Shown here: positions 33,872 to 45,502 of the stretch, one piece after another
Layout: every line of letters begins with the position of its first letter
Position numbering within the stretch: the stretch's first letter is position 1
Source: Variovorax sp. PAMC26660
GTDB taxonomy: Bacteria; Pseudomonadota; Gammaproteobacteria; Burkholderiales; Burkholderiaceae_C
DNA length: 64,000 bases
Assembly: GCF_014302995.1 (NCBI RefSeq)
Contig: NZ_CP060295.1
Location: 558,001 to 622,000 of the forward strand
Reading direction: 5' to 3'
Position numbers and translations under genes: made by a program
Notes under the pieces: generated by a model
Told to the model about the DNA's origin: nothing
Databases searched by the model: none
What the model saw: only the letters and a program-made list of their open reading frames with translations

Positions 33872-34825
33872 TCAGTGTGCCGCCACCAAGGCATCGGTCT
33901 GCACGTGCTGGCGCACCGCCTCCAGCAGCAGGGTGGCCAGCCGGCTCGCCGGGGCCTCGGCATGGGCCTGTGCGCGATAGAGCACCAGCGATATCTGCGG
34001 CAGTGCCGGCAGCGACAGCATCGCGCGGTCGATGGTGCGCACATGCGAGGGCAGCCCGAAGGGGGTGCGTACCGTGAGGCCCAGCCCGGCCGAGGTGGCG
34101 GCCCACAGCGCCGACAGGCTGGCGCTGGCGAACGAGCGGCGCCACGGCACGCCCGCGCGGTCGAGCGCGGCGATGACGATTTCGCGCAGCGGGCACGGCG
34201 CGTCGAGCATGACCAGCGGCAACGGCTCGCGGCTCTTGCGCGCGCCCGGGCTACGGCGCTCGCGCTCGGTCCACCAGGCGGCGTCGATCCTGTCGGGCGC
34301 CTTGGGGCCGATCCACAGCAGCGGCAGCCGTGCCACGCGCTCGGCATGGGGCGACAGGGGTTGGTCGCCCGCGTCCCACGCGAGCGCCAGGTCGAGCTGC
34401 CCGAGTTCGAGCCGCTCGCGCAGGTCGGCGCTGCGTGCCACGCAGGCCTCGATGCGCACCTTGGGATGCGCCCGCGCGAAGCGGCCCAGCACGGCGGGCA
34501 GCAGCGTCTCGCCGAAGTCCTCCTGCAGGCCCAGCCGCACCGCGCCCTGCAGGTCGACACCGCGCATGGCGGCGCTGGCCTCGTTGTTGAGCTCGAGCAT
34601 GCGATGGGCGTAGGTCAGCAGTGTTTCGCCCGCATCCGTCAGCTCCAGCCCGCGACCCGCCTTGCGGAACAACACCGTGCCGGCCTGCGCCTCCAGCTTC
34701 TTGAGCTGCGCGCTCACGGCAGAGGTCGAGCGGCCGAGCCGGTCGGCCGCGCGGGCATAGCTGCCGAGCGCGATGCCGGTGGAAAAACTGCGCAGCACGT
34801 CGAGATCGAACATCACCTGGGACAT
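33872..34825 (-). CDS. LysR-family transcriptional regulator
   Basis: 317 residues from the ATG at 34825 (GGGAAG upstream). Helix-turn-helix at about 7-65 (DVLRSFSTGIALGSYARAADRLGRSTSAVSAQLKKLEAQAGTVLFRKAGRGLEL is the usual pattern). The effector domain follows from about 85. Divergent from the MFS gene at 34923 with a palindrome between them, so it likely controls that transporter and itself. Confidence 0.9.
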   Translation of the reverse strand: MSQVMFDLDVLRSFSTGIALGSYARAADRLGRSTSAVSAQLKKLEAQAGTVLFRKAGRGLELTDAGETLLTYAHRMLELNNEASAAMRGVDLQGAVRLGLQEDFGETLLPAVLGRFARAHPKVRIEACVARSADLRERLELGQLDLALAWDAGDQPLSPHAERVARLPLLWIGPKAPDRIDAAWWTERERRSPGARKSREPLPLVMLDAPCPLREIVIAALDRAGVPWRRSFASASLSALWAATSAGLGLTVRTPFGLPSHVRTIDRAMLSLPALPQISLVLYRAQAHAEAPASRLATLLLEAVRQHVQTDALVAAH

Positions 34826-34846
34826 GGTTTCTTCCCTTTTCAATCA

Positions 34847-34861
34847 TCCTGTTTTTCAGGA
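34847..34861. promoter_or_regulatory. LysR-type palindrome between LysR and MFS genes
   Basis: TCCTG-TTTTT-CAGGA, a 15-bp inverted repeat in the 97-bp divergent gap, which is AT-rich (ATTATTTTCTGATTTTC follows). Position and size fit a LysR operator. Confidence 0.5.
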
Positions 34862-34922
34862 CGGTTCTCTCATTATTTTCTGATTTTCAAAACCTTTGCA
34901 ACGGCGGACACTGCACCGCAAC

Positions 34923-37767
<2,845 letters not shown>

Positions 37768-37808
37768 AGGCGGTCGCGATCAGCGGCGGCGCGCCTGGAG
37801 ACTCACGG

Positions 37809-38372
37809 TCACTTCAGGGCTCCGGCCTCGCTGAGCCTCTCGAGCAAGGCCTCGTTGCAGGTCGGCTCAACGTCGTAGCTGAAGTGCATGTAGAGATGCG
37901 CCTGCGGTTCGCCACCGCCCCCCAGTTGCAGAAGATGCGCGCCTTCGCTGCTGGTGCAGAACTGCGGGATTGTCTTGTCCGCCGCACCACCCAGCAATGC
38001 GCGTTCAGCCGCAACTGAATCTCGCTCACCTGCCTTGAACACCAGCGCCCCGCCCACGAAGGGCACTGCATCCGCAGTTTTCAACGGTGGCAATGCATAC
38101 GCCCTCACCTGTCGGCCCTTCAGCTCGTCCGAGACGTCTGTCCGCCGCCTTTGCATTCCGGTGATTCGCAGGGAGACGCAACACTTCGCGCCGCCCTGTG
38201 CCTGGGCGTGTTGCGCAACGATGTGGTCGTTGCGGCTCAACCGTTCGGTCGTGAACACGGTTCGCCTGCCGTCCGGGCGAACTTCGATCAAACCGGCAGT
38301 CGGCTGCGCGGCCGACGCGACGAGGGCCGAGACGAGCAACGCCATCGGCAGGAGGTATTTTTCAAAAGCCAT
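37809..38372 (-). CDS. Secreted protein of unknown function (partner of the M15-like gene)
   Basis: 187 residues from the ATG at 38372. Signal peptide MAFEKYLLPMALLVSALVASAAQ predicts export to the periplasm. The mature part has three Cys (GGAKCCVSL and PQFCTSS) plus one near the end (EPTCNEALLERL), and a Gly-rich QLGGGGEPQ loop. No family is recognised. Its start lies inside the shifted-frame tail of the upstream M15-like gene (11-bp overlap), the layout of a tightly coupled pair. A role as periplasmic immunity to the peptidase is a hypothesis only. Confidence 0.65.
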   Translation of the reverse strand: MAFEKYLLPMALLVSALVASAAQPTAGLIEVRPDGRRTVFTTERLSRNDHIVAQHAQAQGGAKCCVSLRITGMQRRRTDVSDELKGRQVRAYALPPLKTADAVPFVGGALVFKAGERDSVAAERALLGGAADKTIPQFCTSSEGAHLLQLGGGGEPQAHLYMHFSYDVEPTCNEALLERLSEAGALK

Positions 38373-38942
38373 TGTCTGACCAGTGCGGAGGATCGCTGAC
38401 GAGTTGCTTGACGCCATATGTCGCGCCAACGGAATGAAAGTCGCTTTCTTTCTTGATCAGCACCCCGCCCCCGAGGCGTTCTTGATTTTCTTGTTCTTCA
38501 CGCCTGAAATCGTCATGTCGATCGCGCTTCGCTCCGTATGCCGGGATGCCAATGCAGGCGGATACACGATACCGTAGGCCGAAGCCATTTCACGGGCCGC
38601 GGCTCGGGACTTCTCGGCCGAGCCGTGATCCCACTCGATGTCGACACCAGGCATTGCCGGAACACGCTCCGCGGCGGTGGTGCCATTTGCGATGGCTGCG
38701 GCATAGTGCATCAGGTAGGCGCGCTCCCTGGGGCGAAAGGTTGCGGAAATCCTCACCGTCCCACCGGCAGTCCTGATGGCGGCAATGAAGTCATCGGCGT
38801 TTCGCCTGAATACCGGTGTCAGATCGTTGGTGGATGTTCCGGTCGGAAACCTTGAAACCCATTTCCGTCCGCTCAATTCATTTCGAGAATTTCCGCTTGC
38901 CGTGGATGCGGGCGCAGGCCCGGCTTGAGGCGTTGTAGCCAT
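38362..38942 (-). pseudogene. M15-like peptidase gene interrupted by a frameshift
   Basis: From the ATG at 38942 the frame runs 161 codons to a stop at 38457. It holds SATFRPRERAYLMHYAA, DIEWDHG and SRHTERSAIDMTI, which resemble the SxHxxGxAxD zinc motif of peptidase M15. The third ligand region is missing there, but the -1 frame just past the G-run near 38463-38472 encodes VLIKKESDF, GATYGVKQL and DPPHWSDNG, with a PPHW His, and ends at 38362, overlapping the next gene by 11 bp. One extra G would restore one 193-codon protein. The cause may be mutation, programmed -1 shift or a sequence error. There is no signal peptide; a secreted cell-wall effector is possible. Confidence 0.65.
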
Positions 38943-38977
38943 GTTGATTTCCCCCTGAAAGTCTTATTGATGATTTC

Positions 38978-39009
38978 GCATTGCCGACGAAAATGCTCGT
39001 CGGTAATGC
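38978..39009. promoter_or_regulatory. Inverted repeat upstream of the M15-like gene
   Basis: GCATTGCCGACGA (38978-38990) pairs with TCGTCGGTAATGC (38997-39009) with one mismatch and a 6-base loop. It lies 36 bp upstream of the gene's start on the minus strand, in an AT-richer gap, and may be an operator or a leader hairpin. Confidence 0.4.
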
Positions 39010-39049
39010 GAATTCATCGTAGACCCACAAGGCCCTGCACAATTTAAAA

Positions 39050-39077
39050 CGGGCCACCCCTTTGCAGGGGTGGCCCG
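39050..39077 (-). terminator. Rho-independent terminator after BMP receptor 2
   Basis: On the minus strand CGGGCCACCCC (39077-39067) pairs perfectly with GGGGTGGCCCG (39060-39050); 11-bp stem, 6-base loop, followed by TTTTAAATT. It lies 26 bp after the stop of the BMP receptor gene and ends the purine block. Confidence 0.8.
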
Positions 39078-39102
39078 TGAAGTAATCAGCTGTCTTTTGC
39101 TT

Positions 39103-40275
39103 TTACTTCTTGTCGCCGCCCGGCACCTTGCCTTCCACGCCCTTGACGTAGAAGTTCACGCCCGACAGAAACTTGTCATCGGCCACGGCATCCTTGGCGA
39201 CCACTTCCTTGCCGTCCTGACCCAGGATCGGGCCCTTCCAGATCACGAAGCTGCCGTCCTTCAGGCCCTTCTTCACTTCCTCGACCTTGGCCTTGGCTGC
39301 GGCCGGCACGTCGTCGGCGATCGACACGAGGTCGATGGCGCCTTCCTTCACGCCCCACCAGCTCTGGCCGGTGGTCCACTTGCCGTCCAGGGCTTCCTGG
39401 GTGGCCTTGATGTAGTACGGGGTCCAGTTGATGACGGCTGAAGCCAGGTGGGCCTTGGGGCCGTAGGCGGTCATGTCCGAATCCCAGCCGAAGGCGCGCT
39501 TGCCTTTCTCTTGTGCCGTCTTGAGCACGGCCGGCGAGTCGGTGTTCTGGAACAGCACGTCGGCGCCGCCGTTGATGAGGGCGGTGGCGGCTTCGGTTTC
39601 CTTGGGCGGGCTGAACCATTCGTTCACCCACACGACCTTGGTCGTGATCTTCGGGTTGACCGATTGCGCGCCCAGCGTGAAGCTGTTGATGTTGCGCAGC
39701 ACTTCGGGAATCGGCACCGAGCCGACCACGCCGAGCGTGTTGCTCTTCGTCATCGAGCCGGCGATCACGCCAGCCATGTACGCACCTTCGTACGTGCGGC
39801 TGTCGTAGGTGCGCATGTTCTCGGAGGTCTTGTAGCCGGTGGCGTGCTCGAACTTCACGTCCTTGGCGTCGGCAGCGACCTTGAGCATCGGCTCCATGTA
39901 GCCGAAGGTGGTGCCGAAGACCAGCTTGTTGCCCTGGCTCACGAAGTCGCGGAACACGCGCTCGGCGTCCGCGCCCTCGGGCACGCTTTCGACGAAGGTG
40001 GTCTTGATCTTGTCGCCGAATTCCTTCTCGAGCGCCTTGCGGGCGTTGTCGTGCGCGAAGGACCAGCCGCCGTCGCCCACCGGGCCGACATAGGCGAATG
40101 CGATGTTCAGCGGCGCGGTGGTGGCGGGAGCCGGTGCGGCTGCCACGGGCGCGGGGGCCGCGGGTGCGGCCGGTGCTGCCGCTTCTTCTTTCTTGCCGCA
40201 GCCCATGAGGGCCGCCGAAGCCACCGCGGTGAAGGCGGCGAGCTTGAGCAGGGAGCGTTTGTTCAGATCATTCAT
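39103..40275 (-). CDS. BMP-family ABC receptor 2 (purine transporter lipoprotein)
   Basis: 390 residues. Lipoprotein signal with LMGC (C26), then a Lys/Glu and Ala/Pro linker to about 55. The BMP/PnrA fold is clear: IAFAYVGPVGDGGWSFAHDNARKALE, GADAERVFRDFVSQGNKLVFGTTFGYMEP, VWVNEWFSPPKETEAATALINGGADVLFQNTDSPAVL. It is the receptor of the permease and ATPase genes directly upstream and, by context, binds purine nucleosides or bases such as xanthine or guanine derivatives. Paralogue of the solo receptor at 27735-28847. Confidence 0.92.
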   Translation of the reverse strand: MNDLNKRSLLKLAAFTAVASAALMGCGKKEEAAAPAAPAAPAPVAAAPAPATTAPLNIAFAYVGPVGDGGWSFAHDNARKALEKEFGDKIKTTFVESVPEGADAERVFRDFVSQGNKLVFGTTFGYMEPMLKVAADAKDVKFEHATGYKTSENMRTYDSRTYEGAYMAGVIAGSMTKSNTLGVVGSVPIPEVLRNINSFTLGAQSVNPKITTKVVWVNEWFSPPKETEAATALINGGADVLFQNTDSPAVLKTAQEKGKRAFGWDSDMTAYGPKAHLASAVINWTPYYIKATQEALDGKWTTGQSWWGVKEGAIDLVSIADDVPAAAKAKVEEVKKGLKDGSFVIWKGPILGQDGKEVVAKDAVADDKFLSGVNFYVKGVEGKVPGGDKK

Positions 40276-40324
40276 TGTCGGAAATCCTCAAAAAGGACGG
40301 GTTGGCAAAAAAACGAGAACGGGA

Positions 40325-41245
40325 TTATGAGCCGGGGTAGAACGGTTTTCCTATGGAAGCCGGCATGTTGATGCGAATGAAAGCCGGGTTGCGCGAGATC
40401 AGCGCCAGCACCACGATGGGCGCGATGTACTGCAGCATGCTCAGGAACTGGGGCGGCACGTCGACACCACTGCTCTGCAGGTGAAAGCCCAGCATCGAGA
40501 CGCCGCCGAACAGGTAGGCGCCCAGCAGCACGCGGATCGGCCGCCAGGTGGCGAAGGTGGTGAGCGCCAATGCGATCCAGCCGCGGCCCGCGACCATGCC
40601 CTCGACCCACAGCGGCGTGTAGACCGTCGAGAGGTACGCGCCCGCCAGGCCGCACAGCGCGCCGCCCGCGATCACCGCCATGAAGCGGATGCGCCGCACC
40701 GGGTAGCCCAGCGCATGCGCCGACTCCGGCGACTCGCCCACCGAGCGCAGCACCAGCCCGGCGCGCGTGCGGTACAGGAACCAGATCAGCCCGAAGGTCA
40801 GCACCACCGCGAAATACACCATCGGGTGATGGCGAAACAGGGCCGGGCCCACGAGCGGGATGTCGCCCAGAACCGGGATCGCGTACGACACGCTTTCCGG
40901 CAGCTTGGCCTGCACGAAGTTGATGCCGGCAAAGGCCGAAAAGCCCACGCCGAACAGACTCAGCGCCAGTCCGGTGGCGTACTGGTTGGTGTTGAGCCAG
41001 ATCACCAGCACACCGAAGAAGGCCGCGAGCAAGGCGCCTGCCGCCATGCCGGCAAGAAAGCCGAGCCAGGGGTTGCGCGTGATGACCACCGTCGCGAAGC
41101 CCGCGATGGCGGCGCAGAGCATCAGGCCCTCGGCACCGAGATTGACGATACCGGCCTTCTCGTTGATGAGCAGGCCCAGTGCCGCGATCGCGAGCACGGT
41201 GCCTGCGCTCAGGGTGGAGCCGAGCAGGAGTGCGTAGCTGTCCAT
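40325..41245 (-). CDS. ABC permease 2 of the purine transporter (BPD_transp_2)
   Basis: 306 residues, about nine predicted membrane segments. Branched-chain-amino-acid/sugar-type permease fold, with the coupling region RTRAGLVLRSVGESPESAHALGYPVRRIRFMAVIAGGALCGLAGAYLS. One base separates it from the first permease, so the pair is co-translated. It matches NupQ/YufQ-like subunits of nucleoside importers. Confidence 0.9.
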   Translation of the reverse strand: MDSYALLLGSTLSAGTVLAIAALGLLINEKAGIVNLGAEGLMLCAAIAGFATVVITRNPWLGFLAGMAAGALLAAFFGVLVIWLNTNQYATGLALSLFGVGFSAFAGINFVQAKLPESVSYAIPVLGDIPLVGPALFRHHPMVYFAVVLTFGLIWFLYRTRAGLVLRSVGESPESAHALGYPVRRIRFMAVIAGGALCGLAGAYLSTVYTPLWVEGMVAGRGWIALALTTFATWRPIRVLLGAYLFGGVSMLGFHLQSSGVDVPPQFLSMLQYIAPIVVLALISRNPAFIRINMPASIGKPFYPGS

Positions 41246-41246
41246 G

Positions 41247-42398
41247 TCAGAGGGCTCCCTCGGTCGGGCGCGCGACGGGCGCGGTGATGGGCGTGCTGGT
41301 TTGCAGCGAACTCGTGGTCATCGTGGAGGCGGCCGCCTTGGCAGCGGCCTTGCGCCGGATGCGGTAGGCGATGAGCGTGTCGCACGCCAGCAGCGTGAAC
41401 AGCAGCAGGCCCTGGAACACGCCGGTCAGCGACTTCGGCAGCCCGAGCCGCGACTGCGCCAGCTCCCCGCCGATGTAGAACATGCTCATGAGGATGGCCG
41501 AGAACACCATGCCCACCGGATGCAGCCGCCCGACGAAGGCCACGATGATGGCCGCGAAGCCGTAGCCTGCCGGCACATACGGCGTGAGCTGCCCGAGCGG
41601 CCCGGCCACTTCGAGCGCACCGGCCAGCCCGGCCGCGCCGCCCGAGGTCAGCAATGCGATCCACACCGCGCGCCGCGCCGAGAAGCCCGCATAGCGTGCG
41701 GCGGCCGGAGCGAGGCCGCCCACCTGCTGCGCAAAGCCGGCCCGCGTGCGGAACAGAAACACCCAGAGCGCCCCCGCGCCCACCAGCGCGATGACCAGCC
41801 CGATGCTCACGCGCGAGCCCTTGAAGAGCCTGGGAATCTGCGTGACCGCCTCGAAGGTCTTGGTCTGGGGAAAGTTGTAGCCGTTCGGGTCTTTCCAGGG
41901 GCCGAAGACCATGTAGCCCAGCAGCAGCGTGGCCACATAGACCAGCATCAGGCTCACGAGAATTTCGTTGGCGTTGAACTTGTCGCGCAGGAACGCGACG
42001 ATGCCCGCCCACACCATGCCGCCGACGATGCCCGCGACCAGGATGGCCACGACGATCCACTGGCCGGTGTTCTTGTCGGCCAGCAGCGCAACGCCGCCCG
42101 CCGCGATGGCACCGAACACGAACTGCCCTTCGGCGCCGATGTTCCAGACGTTGGAGCGAAAGCACACGGCCAACCCGAGCGCGATGATGAGCAGCGGCGT
42201 GGCCTTGACCATCAGCTCGCCAATCGCATAGCCGCTCTTGATGGGTTCGTAGAAAAACACCAGCAGGCCCTTCACCGGGTCCTTGCCGAGCGCGGCGAAC
42301 AGCGCCACGCCGATCAGCACGGTGATGAGCAACGCCAGGATCGGCGAGGCATAAGTCCAGAAGCGCGAAAGCTCCGGGCGGGGTTCGAGCTTAAGCAT
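41247..42398 (-). CDS. ABC permease 1 of the purine transporter (BPD_transp_2)
   Basis: 383 residues, about nine or ten predicted membrane segments, and an N-terminus in the cytoplasm (MLKLEPRPELSRFW). Coupling region RTRAGFAQQVGGLAPAAARYAGFSARRAVWIALLTSGGAAGLAGALEV. It overlaps the ATPase gene by 8 bp upstream. Matches NupP/YufP-like subunits. The C-terminus carries an Ala/Thr/Lys-rich tail (KAAAKAAASTMTTSS). Confidence 0.9.
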   Translation of the reverse strand: MLKLEPRPELSRFWTYASPILALLITVLIGVALFAALGKDPVKGLLVFFYEPIKSGYAIGELMVKATPLLIIALGLAVCFRSNVWNIGAEGQFVFGAIAAGGVALLADKNTGQWIVVAILVAGIVGGMVWAGIVAFLRDKFNANEILVSLMLVYVATLLLGYMVFGPWKDPNGYNFPQTKTFEAVTQIPRLFKGSRVSIGLVIALVGAGALWVFLFRTRAGFAQQVGGLAPAAARYAGFSARRAVWIALLTSGGAAGLAGALEVAGPLGQLTPYVPAGYGFAAIIVAFVGRLHPVGMVFSAILMSMFYIGGELAQSRLGLPKSLTGVFQGLLLFTLLACDTLIAYRIRRKAAAKAAASTMTTSSLQTSTPITAPVARPTEGAL

Positions 42399-43917
42399 GG
42401 GCAGCCTCCGTGTTCTTCTGCCCTTGCCACAGGCCGCTCATCCATTCGCCGATCTGCGGCAGTGTGGCCGCCGCGCGGTCGATCGAGGGCGAGAGCCGGC
42501 CCTTGGCGATCACGTGCAGCCGGTCGCTGATGTCGAACAGCTCGTCCAGTTCCTCGCTGACCACCAGCACGGCACAGCCGGCATCGCGCAGCGCAAGAAT
42601 TTCGCCGCGGATCAGGGCGGCCGCACCCACGTCCACGCCCCAGGTCGGCTGCGAGACGATGAAGAGCTTGGGGTTGGCATCGATCTCGCGGCCGACGATG
42701 AATTTCTGCAGGTTGCCGCCCGACAGCGAGCGCGCCGCCGCATGGGGCCCACCGGCCTTGACGTTGAAGCGCTCGATGATGGAACGCGCATGGCGATCGA
42801 GCGCGGCGGTGTTGATCCAGCCGCCCTTGCCCACTGCGTTGCTGCGCGTGAGCAGCAGGTTGTGTGCGAGGCCCAGCGTGGGCACCGCGCCGCGGCCCAG
42901 CCGTTCCTCGGGCACGAAGTGCAGGCCCAGCGCACGGCGCGCGCGTGGGCGCAGCCGCCCGGCCGGCTTGTCGAACACCTGCACCATCGCAGGCTCGGCA
43001 CGCACGTCTTCGCCCGACAGCGTGTAGAGCAATTCCTTCTGGCCATTGCCCGAAACACCCGCGATGCCGACCACTTCGCCCGCGCGCACTTCGAGCGAAA
43101 TACCGTCGAGGTCGACACCGAACTGGTCTTCCCGTGCCAGCGACAAGCCCTTGACGCGCAGCGCCACCGCGCCCGCATGCACCGGCCGGTGCTGCAATGG
43201 CGGCGGCTCGCTGCCGATCATCAGCCGCGACAACGATTCGTTGCTCTCGTTCTGCGGATTGCACACCCCCGTCACCTTGCCGCCGCGCAGCACGGTGCAG
43301 GCGGTGCACAGCTCGCGGATCTCGTGCAGCTTGTGGCTGATGTACAGGATGCTGCAGCCTTCGGAGGCCAGCTTGTTCAGCACCGTGAAGAGCTTGATGA
43401 CGGCCTGCGGCGTGAGCACCGAGGTCGGCTCGTCGAGGATCAGCAGCTTGGGGTTGGTCAGCAGCGCGCGGATGATTTCCACGCGCTGCATCTCGCCCAC
43501 CGACAACGTGTGCACCGGCCGCGACGGGTCGATGTCCAGGCCGTATTCGCTCGCCTTGGCGGTGATGCTGCGCGCCACCTCGGCCAATTGCAGCGACTTA
43601 TCGAGCCCCAGCCACACGTTCTCGGCCACCGTGAGCGTGTCGAACAGGCTGAAGTGCTGGAACACCATGCTGATGCCCAGCGCCCTCGCCTGCTGCGGGT
43701 TGCGCAGGTTGACGGCCTGGCCGTCGAAGGTGACGGTGCCTTCGTCCGGCTTGACCGACCCGTAGATGATCTTCATCAGGGTCGACTTGCCGGCGCCGTT
43801 CTCGCCGAGCACGGCATGGATTTCGCCGGGGGCCACGGCGAGCGAGATGTCGCTGTTCGCCACCACCGCGGGATAACGCTTGGTGATGTGCGCGAGCTGG
43901 AGTCTGGGGGTTGTCAT
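42391..43917 (-). CDS. ABC transporter ATP-binding protein with two nucleotide-binding domains
   Basis: 508 residues. The first ATPase domain has Walker A GENGAGKSTLMK, signature LSVGEMQRVEIIRALL and Walker B LLILDEPTSVL. The second is degenerate at its P-loop (GVSGNGQKELL) but keeps LSGGNLQKFIVGREI and a Walker B LFIVSQPTWG without the catalytic Glu. This one-working-site layout is normal for Rbs/Nup-type importers. It energises uptake by the two permeases. A short palindrome lies in its leader. Confidence 0.93.
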   Translation of the reverse strand: MTTPRLQLAHITKRYPAVVANSDISLAVAPGEIHAVLGENGAGKSTLMKIIYGSVKPDEGTVTFDGQAVNLRNPQQARALGISMVFQHFSLFDTLTVAENVWLGLDKSLQLAEVARSITAKASEYGLDIDPSRPVHTLSVGEMQRVEIIRALLTNPKLLILDEPTSVLTPQAVIKLFTVLNKLASEGCSILYISHKLHEIRELCTACTVLRGGKVTGVCNPQNESNESLSRLMIGSEPPPLQHRPVHAGAVALRVKGLSLAREDQFGVDLDGISLEVRAGEVVGIAGVSGNGQKELLYTLSGEDVRAEPAMVQVFDKPAGRLRPRARRALGLHFVPEERLGRGAVPTLGLAHNLLLTRSNAVGKGGWINTAALDRHARSIIERFNVKAGGPHAAARSLSGGNLQKFIVGREIDANPKLFIVSQPTWGVDVGAAALIRGEILALRDAGCAVLVVSEELDELFDISDRLHVIAKGRLSPSIDRAAATLPQIGEWMSGLWQGQKNTEAAHA

Positions 43918-43965
43918 GCCGGTTTTCGTGGGTTGTCTCGTTCAACAGCAACAAGGCGGTGTACA

Positions 43966-43982
43966 GCTATAAGTTTAATAGC
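43966..43982. repeat. AT-rich hairpin in the leader of the purine ABC operon
   Basis: GCTAT-N7-ATAGC, 49 bp upstream of the ATPase start. It resembles the TGCTATT-N5-AATAGCA hairpin at 20752-20770. It is within the only gap (101 bp) between the NCS2 and ATPase genes, so it may mark the operon's promoter or a binding site. Confidence 0.4.
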
Positions 43983-44018
43983 GTGTCCGCCACCGGCGGT
44001 GGCCCTTTGGCGCTCCGC

Positions 44019-45425
44019 TCAGTGCGCCCCGACGTAGGCGAACTTGAAGAGGAACACCGCCGCGATGATCCACACCGACACATGCACTTCCCGTGCCCGT
44101 CCGGTGAAGAGCTTCAGCACCGCGTACGAGATGAAGCCGAAAGCCAGGCCCGTGGCAATCGAATAGGTAAAGGGCATGGCCAGCGCGGTCAGCGCGGCCG
44201 GGATCACCTCGGTCGTGTCTTCCCAGTCCAGCTCGACCAGGTCGCGCAGCATCAGGCAGCCCACGAAGAACAGCGCCGGTGCTGTCGCATAGGCTGGCAC
44301 CGAGCCGGCCAGCGGCGAGATCATCAGGCAGGCCAGGAACAGCACCGCCACCACCACGGCCGTGAGGCCGGTGCGGCCGCCCGCCTGCACGCCGGCCGCG
44401 CTTTCCACATAGGCGGTCGTGCTCGACGTGCCGAGCAGCGAGCCCGCGAAGATCGCGCCGCTGTCGGCCAGCAGCGCCTTGTTCATGCGCTCCATCTTGC
44501 CGGGCACCAGCAGGCCGGCGCGCTTGGCCACGCCCATCAGCGTGCCGGTGGCGTCGAACATCTCGACCAGGAAGAACACCAGCACCACGTTCAGGATGCC
44601 GCCCTTGAGCGCGCCCATGATGTCCAGCTGCAGGAAGGTGGGCGCAACCGACGGCGGTGCCGAGAACACGCCGCCGAACTTGTTGCCGCCGAAGAAAAAG
44701 GACAGCACCGTCACGGCCAAGATGCCGATGAGGATGGCGCCGCGCACCTTGAGCCGGTCCAGGATCACGATGACGAAGAAGCCCAGCGTGGCCAGCACCA
44801 CGGGCGCCGAGTGCAGGTCGCCCAACGTGACGAAGGTGGCTGGCGATGCCGCCACCACGCCCGCGCTCTTGAGCGCGACCAGCGCCAGGAACATGCCAAT
44901 GCCCACCGTGATCGCTGTTCGCAGCGAATGCGGTATGCCGTCGATGATCAGCTTGCGCAGCCCCGTCACGGTCACCACCAGGAACAAGCAGCCCGAGATG
45001 AACACCGCCCCCAGCGCGACCTGCCATGTGTAGCCCATGCCCAGCACCACCACATAGGAGAAGTAGGCGTTGAGCCCCATGCCCGGCGCCATCGCGATCG
45101 GGTAGTTGGCGTACAGGCCCATGATCAGCGTGCCCAGCGCCGCGATGACGCAGGTGGCCACGAACACGGCCCCCTTCGGCATGCCCGCATCGCCCAGGAT
45201 CGAGGGGTTCACGAAGATGATGTAGGCCATCGTGAGGAAGGTGGTCAGGCCCGCCACCAGTTCGATGCGCACCGTCGTGTTGTGCTCGCTGAGCTTGAAC
45301 ATGCGTTCGAGCCAGCCCGCGGCACCCGGCCCGCTGCCTGCTGCTGCGGTGGTACGGGATCGCGTTTCGGTATGTCCGGGCGTGCCGGACTCGGTGACCT
45401 TGGGCACCTCTTCAAACCTGTTCAT
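44019..45425 (-). CDS. NCS2/AzgA-family purine permease (adenine/guanine/hypoxanthine)
   Basis: 468 residues, about 12-14 predicted membrane segments. AzgA-type signature VEIVAGLTTFLTMAYIIFVNPSIL-like (RIELVAGLTTFLTMAYIIF at about 50) and FFLVEMFDATGTLMGVAKRAGLL, then GTSSTTAYVESAAGV. These match GhxP/AdeP-like proton-coupled importers of purine bases. It lies between the LysR and the ABC transporter, in line with the purine block. The N-terminal 40 residues are extra and unstructured. Confidence 0.9.
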   Translation of the reverse strand: MNRFEEVPKVTESGTPGHTETRSRTTAAAGSGPGAAGWLERMFKLSEHNTTVRIELVAGLTTFLTMAYIIFVNPSILGDAGMPKGAVFVATCVIAALGTLIMGLYANYPIAMAPGMGLNAYFSYVVVLGMGYTWQVALGAVFISGCLFLVVTVTGLRKLIIDGIPHSLRTAITVGIGMFLALVALKSAGVVAASPATFVTLGDLHSAPVVLATLGFFVIVILDRLKVRGAILIGILAVTVLSFFFGGNKFGGVFSAPPSVAPTFLQLDIMGALKGGILNVVLVFFLVEMFDATGTLMGVAKRAGLLVPGKMERMNKALLADSGAIFAGSLLGTSSTTAYVESAAGVQAGGRTGLTAVVVAVLFLACLMISPLAGSVPAYATAPALFFVGCLMLRDLVELDWEDTTEVIPAALTALAMPFTYSIATGLAFGFISYAVLKLFTGRAREVHVSVWIIAAVFLFKFAYVGAH

Positions 45426-45502
45426 TTCGCTTGTCTCCAGCTGTTGTATGTGGCGGTTCGTTCATCGTTGCCCCAGTCGCGACGCCGGCGCGACCGAAGG
45501 AT

